64,000 bases of DNA from an uncultured Anaerofilum sp. (GCA_944385935.1 CALWZC010000003.1:122636-186635), one strand, 5' to 3'; counted from the first letter of the stretch, positions 7,605 through 16,925 are shown. A program made the numbers and translations. The notes: generated from the letters alone by a model not told the origin.

Positions 7605-10600
7605 TTACACTTTTTCTACACCAAAAGAAACAGTTTCGCCATTGATATCCCATTCTTTGGTATATCCCTGCAACTGTCCACAGACAATCTTGTCTGCAAG
7701 GGTATCCCCTGCTACACCGTCTTGGTTGCGCTGCAAAATTTGAAGAATCTTGTCGTTTCCATCAGCATAGATGCAGATGTGGTCTTCCACGTTGAAGCCT
7801 GCCTCTTTGCGCATGGTTTGCACCTTGCTTACAATTTCACGGACAAAGCCTTCCTCAATAAGCTCATCGGTCAAAAGGGTGTCGATGGCTACGGTAATGC
7901 CGTTTTCTTCCAAAGAATAGTAGCGAGCATTTGCAATCATCTCAATGAGCAAATCTTCTTCTTTCAGCTCAATCTCTCCGATGGAGATGTTCAACTTCAG
8001 CACACCAGTGGAATCCAGCTCTTTCTTCGCTGCACTGCCATCAATTTCTGCTAGCAATGTGCGGATTTCATTCAACTGTTTGCCATACTTGGGACCGAGG
8101 GTTTTCAACTGGGGTTTAAAGCTATAGGAGGTAAATGCAGAAACATCATCGGTAAAGGTAACCTTTTTGATGTTCAATTCATCCGCAATGATAGCCTTGT
8201 AGTAGTCGCTCAACTCCTCTGGTGCTTTTACAAACATTTCTGCCAAAGGCTGGCGATTTTTTCGGTTTGCGCCATTGCGGGCAGCACGACCCATCACAAC
8301 AATGCTCAATACCAGTTCCATATCGTATTCCAGTTGAGTGTCTACCATAGACTCATCTACTGTGGGGAAGTCACACAAATGAACACTTTCGGGAGCCTCT
8401 GGGCTGACACTGCAAACCAAGTTGCGGTAGATGCTTTCCGCCATGAAGGGAATCATGGGGGCGGCTGTTTTTGCGGTAGTAACCAAAGCGGTATACAGGG
8501 TCATATAAGCGTTGATTTTATCCTGCTCCATTCCCTTTGCCCAGAAACGGTCACGGCTGCGGCGTACATACCAGTTGGACAGCTCATCTACAAACTCCTG
8601 CAATGCACGAGCAGCCTCAGGAATTGCATAGTTTGCCAGATTTTTATCTACCAGCTTTACCATGCTATTCATTTTGGACAATACCCATCTGTCCATAACA
8701 TTCAGTTTCTCCTTTTCCAGTGTGTACTGGTTGGGGTCAAACTGGTCAATGTTTGCATACAGCACAAAGAATGCGTAGGTATTCCAGAGGGTGGACATGA
8801 ATTTACGTTGTCCCTCTTGAACAGCTTTTCCAGAGAACCGCTTTGGCAGCCATGGAGCACCTGCGGTATAGAAATACCAACGGATGGCGTCGGCACCATA
8901 GGTCTGCAATGCCTCAAAGGGGTCTACTGCATTGCCTTTAGACTTGGACATTTTTTGTCCGTTTTCGTCTTGTACATGGCCCAAAACCACAACATTTTTA
9001 AAGGGAGCCTTATTAAACAGCAAGGTAGAAATTGCCATCAGAGAATAGAACCAACCACGGGTTTGGTCTACTGCCTCGGAAATAAAGTCTGCTGGGAACT
9101 GGGATTCAAACAACTCTTTATTTTCAAAGGGGTAGTGGTATTGTGCAAAGGGCATAGAACCACTGTCAAACCAGCAGTCAATTACCTCTGGCACACGGTG
9201 CATTTCTTTTCCACAATCGGGACACTGGATGGTCACAGCGTCAATGTAGGGGCGGTGCAGTTCAATGGAATCCGGGCAGTTTTTGCTCATGGATTTCAAT
9301 TCTTCAATGCTGCCAATGGAATGACGGCAACCACATTCACATTCCCAAATATTTAGCGGAGTACCCCAATAGCGGTTTCGGCTGATACCCCAATCCTGTA
9401 CATTCTCCAGCCAATCTCCAAAACGGCCTTTGCCCAAACTTTCGGGCACCCAATTTACTGTGTTGTTGTTGCGGATGAGGTCATCTTTTACCGCTGTCAT
9501 CTTTACAAACCAGGAATCACGAGCATAGTAAATCAGCGGAGTATCACAACGCCAACAATGGGGATAACTATGCTCAAATACAGGAGCACTGAACAGCAAA
9601 CCACGGATTTCCAAATCCTTCAGGATTTCCTTGTCTGCCTGTTTACAGAATACGCCTGCCCACTTCGTTTCCTTTGTCATGCAGCCCTGTGCATCTACAA
9701 GCTGTACAAAGGGCAATCCATAATTTCTGCCAACAATAGAGTCATCATTACCAAAGGCAGGGGCAATGTGAACAATACCAGTACCATCTGTCAAGGTAAC
9801 ATAGGTGTCACAGGTAACATACCAGCACTTTTCTTTTGGAGAAACAAAATCGAACAAAGGTTCGTATTCTTTATACTCCAAATCCTTGCCTACATAGCTT
9901 TCTAGAACGGTGTAGGTATCCTCTCCCAGAACGGTATCTGCCAAAGCCTGTGCCAAGTAGTAGATGGTGCCTTCTTCTTTCATCTGCACCTTGACATAGG
10001 TTTCATTGGGATTTACGCACAATGCAACGTTAGAAGGCAAAGTCCATGGTGTGGTAGTCCATGCCAAAATATAGGTGTTCTCTTCCCCTTTCGCCTTAAA
10101 CTTTGCAATGGCACTGCGCTCTTTTACGTCCTTGTACCCCTGTGCTACTTCGTGGCTAGACAAAGGGGTTCCACAACGGGGGCAGTAGGGCACAATTTTA
10201 AAGCCTTTGTATAGCAAGCCTTTTTCCCAAATCTGTTTTAATGCCCACCATTCCGATTCGATAAAGTTATTATCATAAGTAACATAGGGGTCGTCCATAT
10301 CTGCCCAGAAGCCAACAGTGCCGGAGAAGTCCTCCCACATTCCTTTGTATTTCCAAACGCTCTCTTTGCACTTGTCGATAAAAGGCTCCAAGCCATATTT
10401 TTCAATCTGCTCTTTGCCATCCAAACCAAGCAATTTTTCTACTTCCAGCTCTACTGGCAAACCATGGGTATCCCAACCCGCTTTGCGGGGAACTTTATGG
10501 CCCTTCATTGCCTGATAGCGGGGAATCATATCCTTGATAACACGGGTTTCTACATGGCCAATATGAGGCTTACCGTTTGCGGTAGGGGGGCCATCGTAGA

Positions 10601-10727
10601 ACATGTAGGTTGGGTCATCTTTGCGGTTTTCAATGCTCTTTTCAAAAATGTGGCGTTCTTTCCAGAACTTTTCTACATCTTTTTCTCGTTCCACAAAGTT
10701 CAGATTAGTGGAAACTTTCTGATACAT
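7605..10727 (-). CDS. ileS: Isoleucyl-tRNA synthetase, long eukaryote-like type
   Basis: IleRS charges tRNA-Ile with isoleucine. The 1040-residue product carries HIGH at residues 55-58 and KMSKS in the segment VQDENGQKMSKSKGN, with the CP1 editing domain between them and an anticodon-binding domain after. Length and sequence (GPPTANGKPHIGHVE, GISRNRYWGTPLNIW) match the type-2, eukaryote-like IleRS rather than the roughly 930-residue bacterial type. I see no C-terminal Cys cluster of the type-1 zinc finger. The start at 10727 was chosen because AAGGAGG lies ten bases upstream; the frame extends further only because it crosses the T-box leader. Expression is controlled by that T-box. Confidence 0.97.
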   Translation of the reverse strand: MYQKVSTNLNFVEREKDVEKFWKERHIFEKSIENRKDDPTYMFYDGPPTANGKPHIGHVETRVIKDMIPRYQAMKGHKVPRKAGWDTHGLPVELEVEKLLGLDGKEQIEKYGLEPFIDKCKESVWKYKGMWEDFSGTVGFWADMDDPYVTYDNNFIESEWWALKQIWEKGLLYKGFKIVPYCPRCGTPLSSHEVAQGYKDVKERSAIAKFKAKGEENTYILAWTTTPWTLPSNVALCVNPNETYVKVQMKEEGTIYYLAQALADTVLGEDTYTVLESYVGKDLEYKEYEPLFDFVSPKEKCWYVTCDTYVTLTDGTGIVHIAPAFGNDDSIVGRNYGLPFVQLVDAQGCMTKETKWAGVFCKQADKEILKDLEIRGLLFSAPVFEHSYPHCWRCDTPLIYYARDSWFVKMTAVKDDLIRNNNTVNWVPESLGKGRFGDWLENVQDWGISRNRYWGTPLNIWECECGCRHSIGSIEELKSMSKNCPDSIELHRPYIDAVTIQCPDCGKEMHRVPEVIDCWFDSGSMPFAQYHYPFENKELFESQFPADFISEAVDQTRGWFYSLMAISTLLFNKAPFKNVVVLGHVQDENGQKMSKSKGNAVDPFEALQTYGADAIRWYFYTAGAPWLPKRFSGKAVQEGQRKFMSTLWNTYAFFVLYANIDQFDPNQYTLEKEKLNVMDRWVLSKMNSMVKLVDKNLANYAIPEAARALQEFVDELSNWYVRRSRDRFWAKGMEQDKINAYMTLYTALVTTAKTAAPMIPFMAESIYRNLVCSVSPEAPESVHLCDFPTVDESMVDTQLEYDMELVLSIVVMGRAARNGANRKNRQPLAEMFVKAPEELSDYYKAIIADELNIKKVTFTDDVSAFTSYSFKPQLKTLGPKYGKQLNEIRTLLAEIDGSAAKKELDSTGVLKLNISIGEIELKEEDLLIEMIANARYYSLEENGITVAIDTLLTDELIEEGFVREIVSKVQTMRKEAGFNVEDHICIYADGNDKILQILQRNQDGVAGDTLADKIVCGQLQGYTKEWDINGETVSFGVEKV

Positions 10728-10790
10728 GGGTTGTTGCCTCCTTGTAGTAAAATTGATAGAGATTGCTGCTGATATAAGTAGCACACCAAC

Positions 10791-11103
10791 AGAAAAAAGC
10801 CTCCTTCCTGCAAAACAGGACGAAGGCTTTTGTTTGCTTTCGTTATACCACCTATTTGCTGTGTACAAACATACACGCTCCTGATAACGGAGGAGTCCGG
10901 CACTGCTTACTGCCTTGTTACAAACAAGGGTTGGGCGGGCGGCTCAGGAGAGATATTCGGCATTGCCATACTCATACAGGGCTTTCACCGTTCCCTGCTC
11001 GCTGAAATTTTCTGTGCAAAGCCTACTGGCTCCATCATAGCCTTTCTGGGTTGCTATTACAAAATACCTGTGCAAGATAAAAAACAAACTCACACCAGTA
11101 TTT
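10791..11103 (-). ncRNA. T-box leader RNA of ileS (Ile specifier)
   Basis: This leader reads out charging of tRNA-Ile. The specifier codon ATC is seen in GAATATCTCTCC (minus strand, 10952-10954). The antiterminator is complete although the T-box is divergent: ATAGG (A1 helix), the bulge TGGTATA, then ACGAAAGC (A2 helix) pair with GCCTTCGT and CCTGT. The T-box sequence lies at about 10841-10856. The competing terminator stem is at 10793-10831 and ends in a T run. Stem I covers roughly 10935-11050. The bulge TGGT can pair with the tRNA 3' end (ACCA). Confidence 0.88.
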
Positions 11104-11109
11104 TCTTCA

Positions 11110-11138
11110 TTTATAGCACAGCATAAACGGAAAGTCAA
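11110..11138 (-). promoter_or_regulatory. Sigma-A type promoter of the ileS T-box transcript
   Basis: Minus strand TTGACT (11133-11138), 17-base spacer, TATAAA (11110-11115). It predicts a start near 11103, just ahead of T-box stem I. Confidence 0.85.
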
Positions 11139-11323
11139 GAAAATTATGGTTGCTTTTAGCAAAGAATCCGTTGATATATTTTTTTGTTTTCTATTATCAA
11201 AAATGACGGTTAAAAGCAATTATCTGTGTAAACCACACAATATTTTGTCGCCGTTGTTCAGCACATTCTTACAAAAAGCAACCATTTATTTGCGGGATAT
11301 GTATAGCCAAAATATCAAAAATT

Positions 11324-11332
11324 TGGTATGAT
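11324..11332 (+). promoter_or_regulatory. Probable extended -10 promoter of the purine operon
   Basis: TGGTATGAT is an extended -10 match; there is no convincing -35 box 17 bases upstream. The predicted start is near 11339. Confidence 0.4.
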
Positions 11333-11341
11333 TATAGGGAA

Positions 11342-11375
11342 CTGTTTGCCAAACAAGCAAAAACAGTCTTTTTTG
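11342..11375 (+). terminator. Hairpin with T run at the start of the purC leader
   Basis: ACTGTTTGC pairs with GCAAAACAGT (one extra A in the 3' arm), followed by CTTTTTTG. No gene upstream on this strand needs a terminator, so it may be an attenuator of the purine operon. Confidence 0.6.
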
Positions 11376-11536
11376 TTGTTTGTCAAAAAACTACTTGTTA
11401 TTTTGATTGTTTGGGCGAAAAAGCCGTTTTGGGGACACCCTGCAAATGGACAACATTAGATGGTATGCCTGTTTTGCTGCGATGCTTTAAAACGAATGGG
11501 ACAGTGGAATGCATTTTACAAACTGGAGGTTTATGT

Positions 11537-12250
11537 ATGAAAAAGACAGAACAACTCTATGAAGGCAAAGCAAAGAAAGTTTACTGCACCGATTCTCCCG
11601 ACCTGCTGATTGTGGAGTACAAGGATGATGCCACCGCATTCAACGGTCTGAAAAAGGGCTCCATTGCTGGTAAGGGCGTTATCAACAACCAAATGAGCAA
11701 CCGTTTGATGGAGCGTTTGGAAAAGGCCGGCATTCCTACCCATTTTGTGGAGGAACTGAACGAGCGCGAAACTGTTGTAAAGAAAGTGTCCATTGTGCCT
11801 TTGGAGGTTATTATCCGCAATATCTCTGCTGGCTCCTTCTCCAAAAAGTATGGCGTAGAAGAAGGCATTGTATTCCAACAACCCACTATTGAGTTCTCCT
11901 ACAAAAACGACGATTTGGGCGACCCATTGTTGAATGACTACCATGCTTTGGCTTTGAACTTGGCAACCGCTGAGGAAATTGAAACCATTAAAAACTATGC
12001 CTTCCGTATCAATGATGTTTTAAAAGCATTCTGGAGCGAGTGCGGTATTACTTTGGTTGACTTCAAACTGGAGTTTGGCAAAACCAGCGACGGTACCATC
12101 ATTTTGGCCGACGAAATCAGCCCTGACACTTGCCGTCTGTGGGATTCTGTTACCAAAGAAAAATTGGATAAAGACCGTTTCCGCAGGGATATGGGCGGTG
12201 TAGAGGACGCATACTCTGAAGTAATGAACCGCTTAATGAACCACAAATAA
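11537..12250 (+). CDS. purC: Phosphoribosylaminoimidazole-succinocarboxamide synthase (SAICAR synthetase)
   Basis: PurC joins aspartate to CAIR using ATP, step seven or eight of purine synthesis. The 237-residue product has the family motifs at the expected places: QLYEGKAKKVY (ATP-binding N-terminal strand), the KDDATAFN segment, PLEVIIRNISAGS and LADEISPDTCRLWD with the catalytic acidic residues. Length is typical of the bacterial single-domain enzyme. The ATG at 11537 was chosen because TGGAGG lies ten bases upstream; an in-frame start at 11411 would add 42 residues that do not look coding. It is the first gene of purC-purA-purB-purF, and the next gene begins 17 bases after its stop. Confidence 0.97.
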   Translation: MKKTEQLYEGKAKKVYCTDSPDLLIVEYKDDATAFNGLKKGSIAGKGVINNQMSNRLMERLEKAGIPTHFVEELNERETVVKKVSIVPLEVIIRNISAGSFSKKYGVEEGIVFQQPTIEFSYKNDDLGDPLLNDYHALALNLATAEEIETIKNYAFRINDVLKAFWSECGITLVDFKLEFGKTSDGTIILADEISPDTCRLWDSVTKEKLDKDRFRRDMGGVEDAYSEVMNRLMNHK

Positions 12251-12267
12251 TGGAGGAACAAAACTAT

Positions 12268-13542
12268 ATGTCAAATTGTGCGATTGTTGGTATCAACTGG
12301 GGCGACGAGGGCAAAGGCCGTATGGTAGACCTGCTGACCAAAAACTATGATATTGTAGTACGGTATCAGGGAGGCGGAAACGCTGGCCACACTATCATAA
12401 ATGAATACGGAAAATTTGCGCTGCACTTGCTTCCTTCTGGTATCTTCACTGATGGGGTAGTAAACATTTTGGGCAACGGTGTTGCTTTGGATTGTGAAAA
12501 CCTCTGGAAGGAAATGCAAGAGGTTACAGCACAAAATGTGGCTCTAACCCCCGACAACCTAAAAATCAGCGACCGCGCTTCTTTGTTGTTGCCTTGGCAC
12601 CGGGATTTAGATGCTTTGGAAGAGCTGCGCTTGAAAGACAAAAAATATGGTTCTACCAAACAGGGAATTGCTCCCTTCTATTCAGATAAATACCAGAAAA
12701 AAACTGTTATGGCTGGAGAACTGCTCTACCCAGAGTTGCTGAAATCCCATCTGCAAGACCTGCTAGAGTGGAAAAACCAGATTTTAACCAAGGTATATGG
12801 TGCAGAACCTTACACCATGGATATGCTTATGGAATGGGTAGACAATTACGCTGAGAAAATTAAGCCTTATATCTGCGACACAGGTCTATTCTTAAAAGAG
12901 GCACAAAAACAGGGCAAAAGCATTTTGTTTGAAGCACAACTAGGTGCATTGCGTGATTTGGATTATGGCATTTATCCCTATACCACCTCTTCCAACACCA
13001 TTGCTAGCTATGCGCCTGTGGGCTCTGGTATCCCCTGTGCAAAAATTGATGAGGTAATCGGTGTAGTAAAAGCCTATTCCACTTGTGTGGGAGAAGGCCC
13101 CTTTACCTGTGAATGGTTTGGGGAGGAAGCTGAGGCTTTGCGAGAAGCTGGCGGCGAATATGGTGCAAAAACTGGCCGTCCTCGTCGTGTTGGACCTTTG
13201 GATGTGGTTGCCACTCGTTATGGTGTAGAGACCCAAGCAGCTACCTGTATTGCTCTCACCAAAATGGATGTGCTAAGCTATATGGACAAAATTCCCGTTT
13301 GCACCCGTTATCTGCTAAACGGTGAGGAAATTGACTTTTTCCCCTTCCCTGCTGCTTTGGATTTTGCAAAGCCCGTAGTGGAATATCTGGATGGTTGGAA
13401 ATGTGATATTTCTGGGATTCGCAAGTGGGAAGACCTTCCCATTCAAGCACAACAATATGTAGAGTATGTGGAAAAGGCCATTGGCTGCCACATTGGATAT
13501 GTTTCTGTAGGCCCCGAACGTGATAGCATTATCTTGAGATAA
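12268..13542 (+). CDS. purA: Adenylosuccinate synthetase
   Basis: PurA condenses IMP and aspartate with GTP hydrolysis to make adenylosuccinate, the first committed step to AMP. The 424-residue product has the N-terminal GINWGDEGKGRMVD loop, the GGGNAGHTI motif, the KYGSTKQGIAPFYSDK region and GPLDVVATRYGV near the C-terminal third. The usual bacterial sequence has GTTGRGIGP where this protein has GSTKQGIAP, a variation seen in part of the family. The start at 12268 follows GGAGG by ten bases; the ATG at 12250 contains that ribosome-binding site and is not the start. It lies between purC and purB with short gaps. Confidence 0.96.
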   Translation: MSNCAIVGINWGDEGKGRMVDLLTKNYDIVVRYQGGGNAGHTIINEYGKFALHLLPSGIFTDGVVNILGNGVALDCENLWKEMQEVTAQNVALTPDNLKISDRASLLLPWHRDLDALEELRLKDKKYGSTKQGIAPFYSDKYQKKTVMAGELLYPELLKSHLQDLLEWKNQILTKVYGAEPYTMDMLMEWVDNYAEKIKPYICDTGLFLKEAQKQGKSILFEAQLGALRDLDYGIYPYTTSSNTIASYAPVGSGIPCAKIDEVIGVVKAYSTCVGEGPFTCEWFGEEAEALREAGGEYGAKTGRPRRVGPLDVVATRYGVETQAATCIALTKMDVLSYMDKIPVCTRYLLNGEEIDFFPFPAALDFAKPVVEYLDGWKCDISGIRKWEDLPIQAQQYVEYVEKAIGCHIGYVSVGPERDSIILR

Positions 13543-13557
13543 ACAAGGAGAAGGATT

Positions 13558-14973
13558 ATGAAAAGCTGCTACGAGTCCCCTTTGTCTTCCCGTTATGCTT
13601 CCCAGTATATGCTGAATTTGTTTTCGGCAGATACCCGTATTAAAACATGGCGACGCCTTTGGGTTGCTTTGGCACGAGCTGAAAAAAACCTCGGCCTGCC
13701 TATTACCCAAGAACAAATTGACGAAATGGAAGCACATTTAGATGAAATTGATTATGAGTGTGCTGCTGCCCGTGAAAAAGAAGTGCGCCATGATGTAATG
13801 GCTCATGTATATACCTATGGAAAGGTTGCCCCCAGTGCAGCCGGAATTATCCATCTAGGTGCCACAAGCTGTTATGTAACCGACAACGCTGACTTGGTTA
13901 TCTATCGTGACGGCTTGGAGTATCTGCGCAAGGAAGTTTTGGCAGTTGTTTCCAATTTGGCCGCTTTTGCAGAAAAATACAAGGCTTTGCCAACTTTGGG
14001 ATACACCCATTACCAGCCTGCACAGCTTGTTACTGTTGGCAAGCGAGCTACCTTGTGGATGCAGGATTTTCTGTCCGACATAGAGGAAATTGATTTTGCT
14101 ATCCAAAACATCAAGTTTTTGGGCTGCCGTGGTACCACTGGCACCGAGGCAAGTTTTGTGGATTTGTTTGAAGGTGACACAGCAAAAATCGACGAGATGA
14201 ACCGCCAAATTAGTGCCGAATTTGGCTTTGAGCAGTGCTTTGATGTATGTGGTCAGACCTACCCCCGCAAGGTGGACAGCCGCATTTTAAACTGTCTGTC
14301 CTCCATTGCTCAAAGCTGCTACCGCATGGCAAACGATATCCGCCTTTTGCAGCATGACCGCCAAATTGAGGAACCCTTTGAGAAAAACCAGATTGGTTCT
14401 TCTGCTATGGCATACAAGCGCAATCCCATGCGTTCCGAGCGTATCTGCTCTTTGGCTCGCTATTTGATGGCAGATGCTGCCAACGCTCCTATGACTGCTT
14501 CTACCCAGTGGCTGGAGCGCACCTTAGACGACTCTGCTAACCGTCGTATCTCTATGCCGGAGGGCTTTTTGTGTGCAGATGCTATTTTGCGTTTGGCTCA
14601 AAATGTTACCGATGGCTTGCGTGTGAACGAAAAAATTATTGAAAAAACTGTACAAGAGTATCTCCCCTTTATTGCCACAGAAAACTTGATGATGGAAGCA
14701 GTAAAGCGTGGTGGTGACCGTCAAGAGTTGCACGAAATTATTCGTACCTGTTCCATGGCTGCTACTGCAAAAATGAAAGAGGGCGAAGCTTGTGACCTGC
14801 TGGCACGTCTTGCCGCAGAGCCTGCCTTCTCCATGACAGAAGAAGAATTGCAGTCTGTTTTGCAACCCAGCTTGTACATTGGCCGCTGCCCCCAGCAGGT
14901 AGATGCTCTATTGAAAAAAGTAAAACCCTTGATTGAAAATCTGCAAATCGAAGAAGCAGAAATCAATCTGTAA
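13558..14973 (+). CDS. purB: Adenylosuccinate lyase
   Basis: PurB acts twice in purine synthesis, removing fumarate from SAICAR (the PurC product) and from adenylosuccinate (the PurA product), so its position after purC and purA is logical. The 471-residue product shows the fumarase/aspartase superfamily signature GSSAMAYKRNPMRSERI, the substrate-binding HDVMAHV segment with a catalytic His region, GATSCYVTDN, and TLGYTHYQPAQ. Length and motifs are those of the longer animal-like PurB type. AAGGAGAAGG precedes the ATG. A nine-pair hairpin follows the gene before purF. Confidence 0.97.
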   Translation: MKSCYESPLSSRYASQYMLNLFSADTRIKTWRRLWVALARAEKNLGLPITQEQIDEMEAHLDEIDYECAAAREKEVRHDVMAHVYTYGKVAPSAAGIIHLGATSCYVTDNADLVIYRDGLEYLRKEVLAVVSNLAAFAEKYKALPTLGYTHYQPAQLVTVGKRATLWMQDFLSDIEEIDFAIQNIKFLGCRGTTGTEASFVDLFEGDTAKIDEMNRQISAEFGFEQCFDVCGQTYPRKVDSRILNCLSSIAQSCYRMANDIRLLQHDRQIEEPFEKNQIGSSAMAYKRNPMRSERICSLARYLMADAANAPMTASTQWLERTLDDSANRRISMPEGFLCADAILRLAQNVTDGLRVNEKIIEKTVQEYLPFIATENLMMEAVKRGGDRQELHEIIRTCSMAATAKMKEGEACDLLARLAAEPAFSMTEEELQSVLQPSLYIGRCPQQVDALLKKVKPLIENLQIEEAEINL

Positions 14974-14992
14974 GTTTACGATTTTCTTATAC

Positions 14993-15020
14993 AAGCCCTT
15001 CTTATACTTTGGAAGGGCTT
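14993..15020 (+). terminator. Hairpin between purB and purF
   Basis: AAGCCCTTC and GAAGGGCTT form a perfect nine-pair stem, followed only by ATGTTAATTTT. The weak T tract suggests a partial terminator or an mRNA-processing element rather than a full stop before purF. Confidence 0.5.
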
Positions 15021-15042
15021 ATGTTAATTTTGGGAGGATTTT

Positions 15043-16473
15043 ATGAGTTTACATGAAGAATGTGGTGTATTTGGTGTATTTACCCCAAATACTGAGGATG
15101 TTGCAAATATTGTTTACTTTGGTTTGTACGCATTGCAGCACCGTGGACAAGAAAGCTGCGGTATTGTTGTAAATAACCATGGTCAATTTCAATCCTACAA
15201 AAATTTAGGCTTGTTGAATGAAGTATTTACCCCTTCTGTTCTATCTCGTTTTTCTGCTGGAAATATGGCAGTGGGGCATGTTCGATATGGAACAACTGGT
15301 GCTACCAACCGAAATAATTGCCAGCCTATTGAGGTAAACCATCAAAAAGGGCGGATGGCTTTGGCACACAATGGAAACCTTAGCAATGCCTATCCCCTTC
15401 GCACTCAGTTGGAACTGTCTGGTGCCATTTTTCACAGCACCAGCGACACCGAAACCATTGCCTATATCATTACTAGAGAACAACTAACAGCACCTTCTTT
15501 GGAAGAAGCCTTAAGTCGAACCATGAATGTTTTGGAGGGTGCTTATTCCTTGGTGTTGATGGCTGGGGAAAAGATGATTGCTGCCCGTGACCCCTTCGGT
15601 TTTCGTCCCCTATGCTATGGAACAACCTCCGATGGTGGCTATGTCATTGCATCGGAAAGCTGTGCTTTAAAGGCGGTAGGTGCCACCTTTGAGCGAGATA
15701 TTTTGCCGGGAGAAATTTTGGTGTTTACAAAGGATGGCATTGTATCTCATACAGAGCATTGCAATAAACAAAAACAACATACCTGTATTTTTGAGTACAT
15801 TTATTTTGCTCGGCCTGATTCGGTGATTGATAAGGTTTCTGTTTATGGTGCCCGTGTGGAAACCGGAAAAATTTTGGCAAAAGAACATCCAGTAGATGCT
15901 GACATTGTTATTGGTGTGCCTGATTCTGGGCTGGATGCCGCTTTGGGATATGCTCAACAGTCTGGCATTCCTTATGGAATTGGATTTGTAAAAAACAAAT
16001 ATATTGGCAGAACTTTTATTTCTCCCGGTCAAAGTCAGCGATTGGATAAAGTAAAAATCAAACTAAGCCCCATTGCCGAAACAGTTGCTGGAAAGCGTGT
16101 TGTTTTGATTGATGATTCCATTGTTCGGGGTACTACCAGTGCCCAAATTGTTGGGCTGCTGCGAGAGGCAGGAGCTAAAGAAATCCATATGCGCATTTCC
16201 TCTCCTCCATTTATGCACCCCTGCTATTATGGAACAGATGTGGACTCTCAAGAGCACTTAATTGCTTGTCACCATTCTATTGAAGAAATTACAAAAATTC
16301 TGGGAGCTGACAGTTTGGGCTATCTGCCAATGGACAAGCTATGTAATCTTGTTGGCAGTGACTGCTATTGTGATGCTTGTTTCAGTGGTGTGTATGCCAC
16401 TAGTATCCCCACAGATTCTGGAAAAGACCGCTTTGAGCAAAAACTCTCTGAAGTTGGAAAAGAATACTGTTAG
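15043..16473 (+). CDS. purF: Amidophosphoribosyltransferase
   Basis: PurF makes 5-phosphoribosylamine from PRPP and glutamine, the first committed step of purine synthesis. The 476-residue product begins MSLHEECGVFG: Cys7 is the expected N-terminal nucleophile, exposed after removal of a six-residue propeptide, as in the Bacillus-type enzyme. The glutaminase domain (YALQHRGQESCG, GHVRYGTTG) is followed by the phosphoribosyltransferase domain with the PRPP loop VVLIDDSIVRGTTS. Cysteines in CIFEYIYFARPD and CDACFSGVY are placed to hold the oxygen-sensitive Fe-S cluster of this type. GGGAGG precedes the ATG. purE, purD, purL and others are not in this window. Confidence 0.96.
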   Translation: MSLHEECGVFGVFTPNTEDVANIVYFGLYALQHRGQESCGIVVNNHGQFQSYKNLGLLNEVFTPSVLSRFSAGNMAVGHVRYGTTGATNRNNCQPIEVNHQKGRMALAHNGNLSNAYPLRTQLELSGAIFHSTSDTETIAYIITREQLTAPSLEEALSRTMNVLEGAYSLVLMAGEKMIAARDPFGFRPLCYGTTSDGGYVIASESCALKAVGATFERDILPGEILVFTKDGIVSHTEHCNKQKQHTCIFEYIYFARPDSVIDKVSVYGARVETGKILAKEHPVDADIVIGVPDSGLDAALGYAQQSGIPYGIGFVKNKYIGRTFISPGQSQRLDKVKIKLSPIAETVAGKRVVLIDDSIVRGTTSAQIVGLLREAGAKEIHMRISSPPFMHPCYYGTDVDSQEHLIACHHSIEEITKILGADSLGYLPMDKLCNLVGSDCYCDACFSGVYATSIPTDSGKDRFEQKLSEVGKEYC

Positions 16474-16545
16474 ACAAAAATAGTGGTTATTTTTCGATTG
16501 TGTAGACAATCCTGCTAGGATTGCAGCCAAAAATATAGATTTTAC

Positions 16546-16574
16546 TTGACAAGATTTTTTGTTTTCGCTATACT
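16546..16574 (+). promoter_or_regulatory. Sigma-A type promoter of the tyrS T-box transcript
   Basis: TTGACA (16546-16551), 17-base spacer, TATACT (16569-16574), close to the consensus. Confidence 0.9.
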
Positions 16575-16580
16575 ATCTGA

Positions 16581-16898
16581 AAGTAGGCTCGTCCTTTTGG
16601 ATGGTGCCTTAACAAAACCAAATGCAACGATGGGAACAAGTACTTCTGATTGGATGGCACAGAGAGGCTCTGGGTGGTGAAAAGAGCAGCAGAAAACAGA
16701 AGGAATACCTCCTTGAGCAGCAGGCTGAAGCATTGTTGTGGGTAGGCTGTGCCGTGGGTGCACGTTATAGCACTGGGGTGGGATATATTCTCCACTCCCC
16801 AAGGCTTTTTTCTGTGAGGGAAAAGCGAACAGAGGTGGTACCGCGATATTTCTCGCCCTCTGCCAATTTTACAAAATTGGCAGAGGGCGTTTTTCCCT
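16581..16898 (+). ncRNA. T-box leader RNA of tyrS (Tyr specifier)
   Basis: A canonical T-box riboswitch. The specifier codon TAC lies in GGAATACCTCC (16706-16708). The conserved T-box GAGGTGGTACCGCG is at 16832-16845, and AGAGG plus GCGA pair with TCGC plus CCTCT to form the antiterminator. The terminator consists of CGCCCTCTGCCAATTTT paired with its complement and a T run (16853-16896). Uncharged tRNA-Tyr should favour tyrS transcription. Confidence 0.95.
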
Positions 16899-16925
16899 TT
16901 GCCGCAAACCAAAGGAGGATTTTCC

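Larger units (their letters stand above)
11139..11536 (+). other. Divergent intergenic region and long purC leader
   Basis: About 400 bases without a credible gene separate the ileS promoter from purC. The first 180 bases are A+T-rich and I see nothing in them. An extended -10 box (TGGTATGAT, 11324-11332) is the best purC promoter. A hairpin with a T run follows almost at once (11342-11375), leaving a leader of roughly 160 bases before the ribosome-binding site. No purine, PRPP or other riboswitch core that I know is recognisable. Confidence 0.5.

Noticed and set aside
8334..9356. 340-codon open frame on the plus strand inside ileS
   Set aside because: It lies fully antisense to ileS, has no ribosome-binding site and its translation has no family resemblance; it is a codon-bias shadow.
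11411..11536. 42-codon N-terminal extension of purC
   Set aside because: It has no ribosome-binding site, PurC proteins start at the KKTEQLYEGKAKKVY region, and the stretch is leader RNA.
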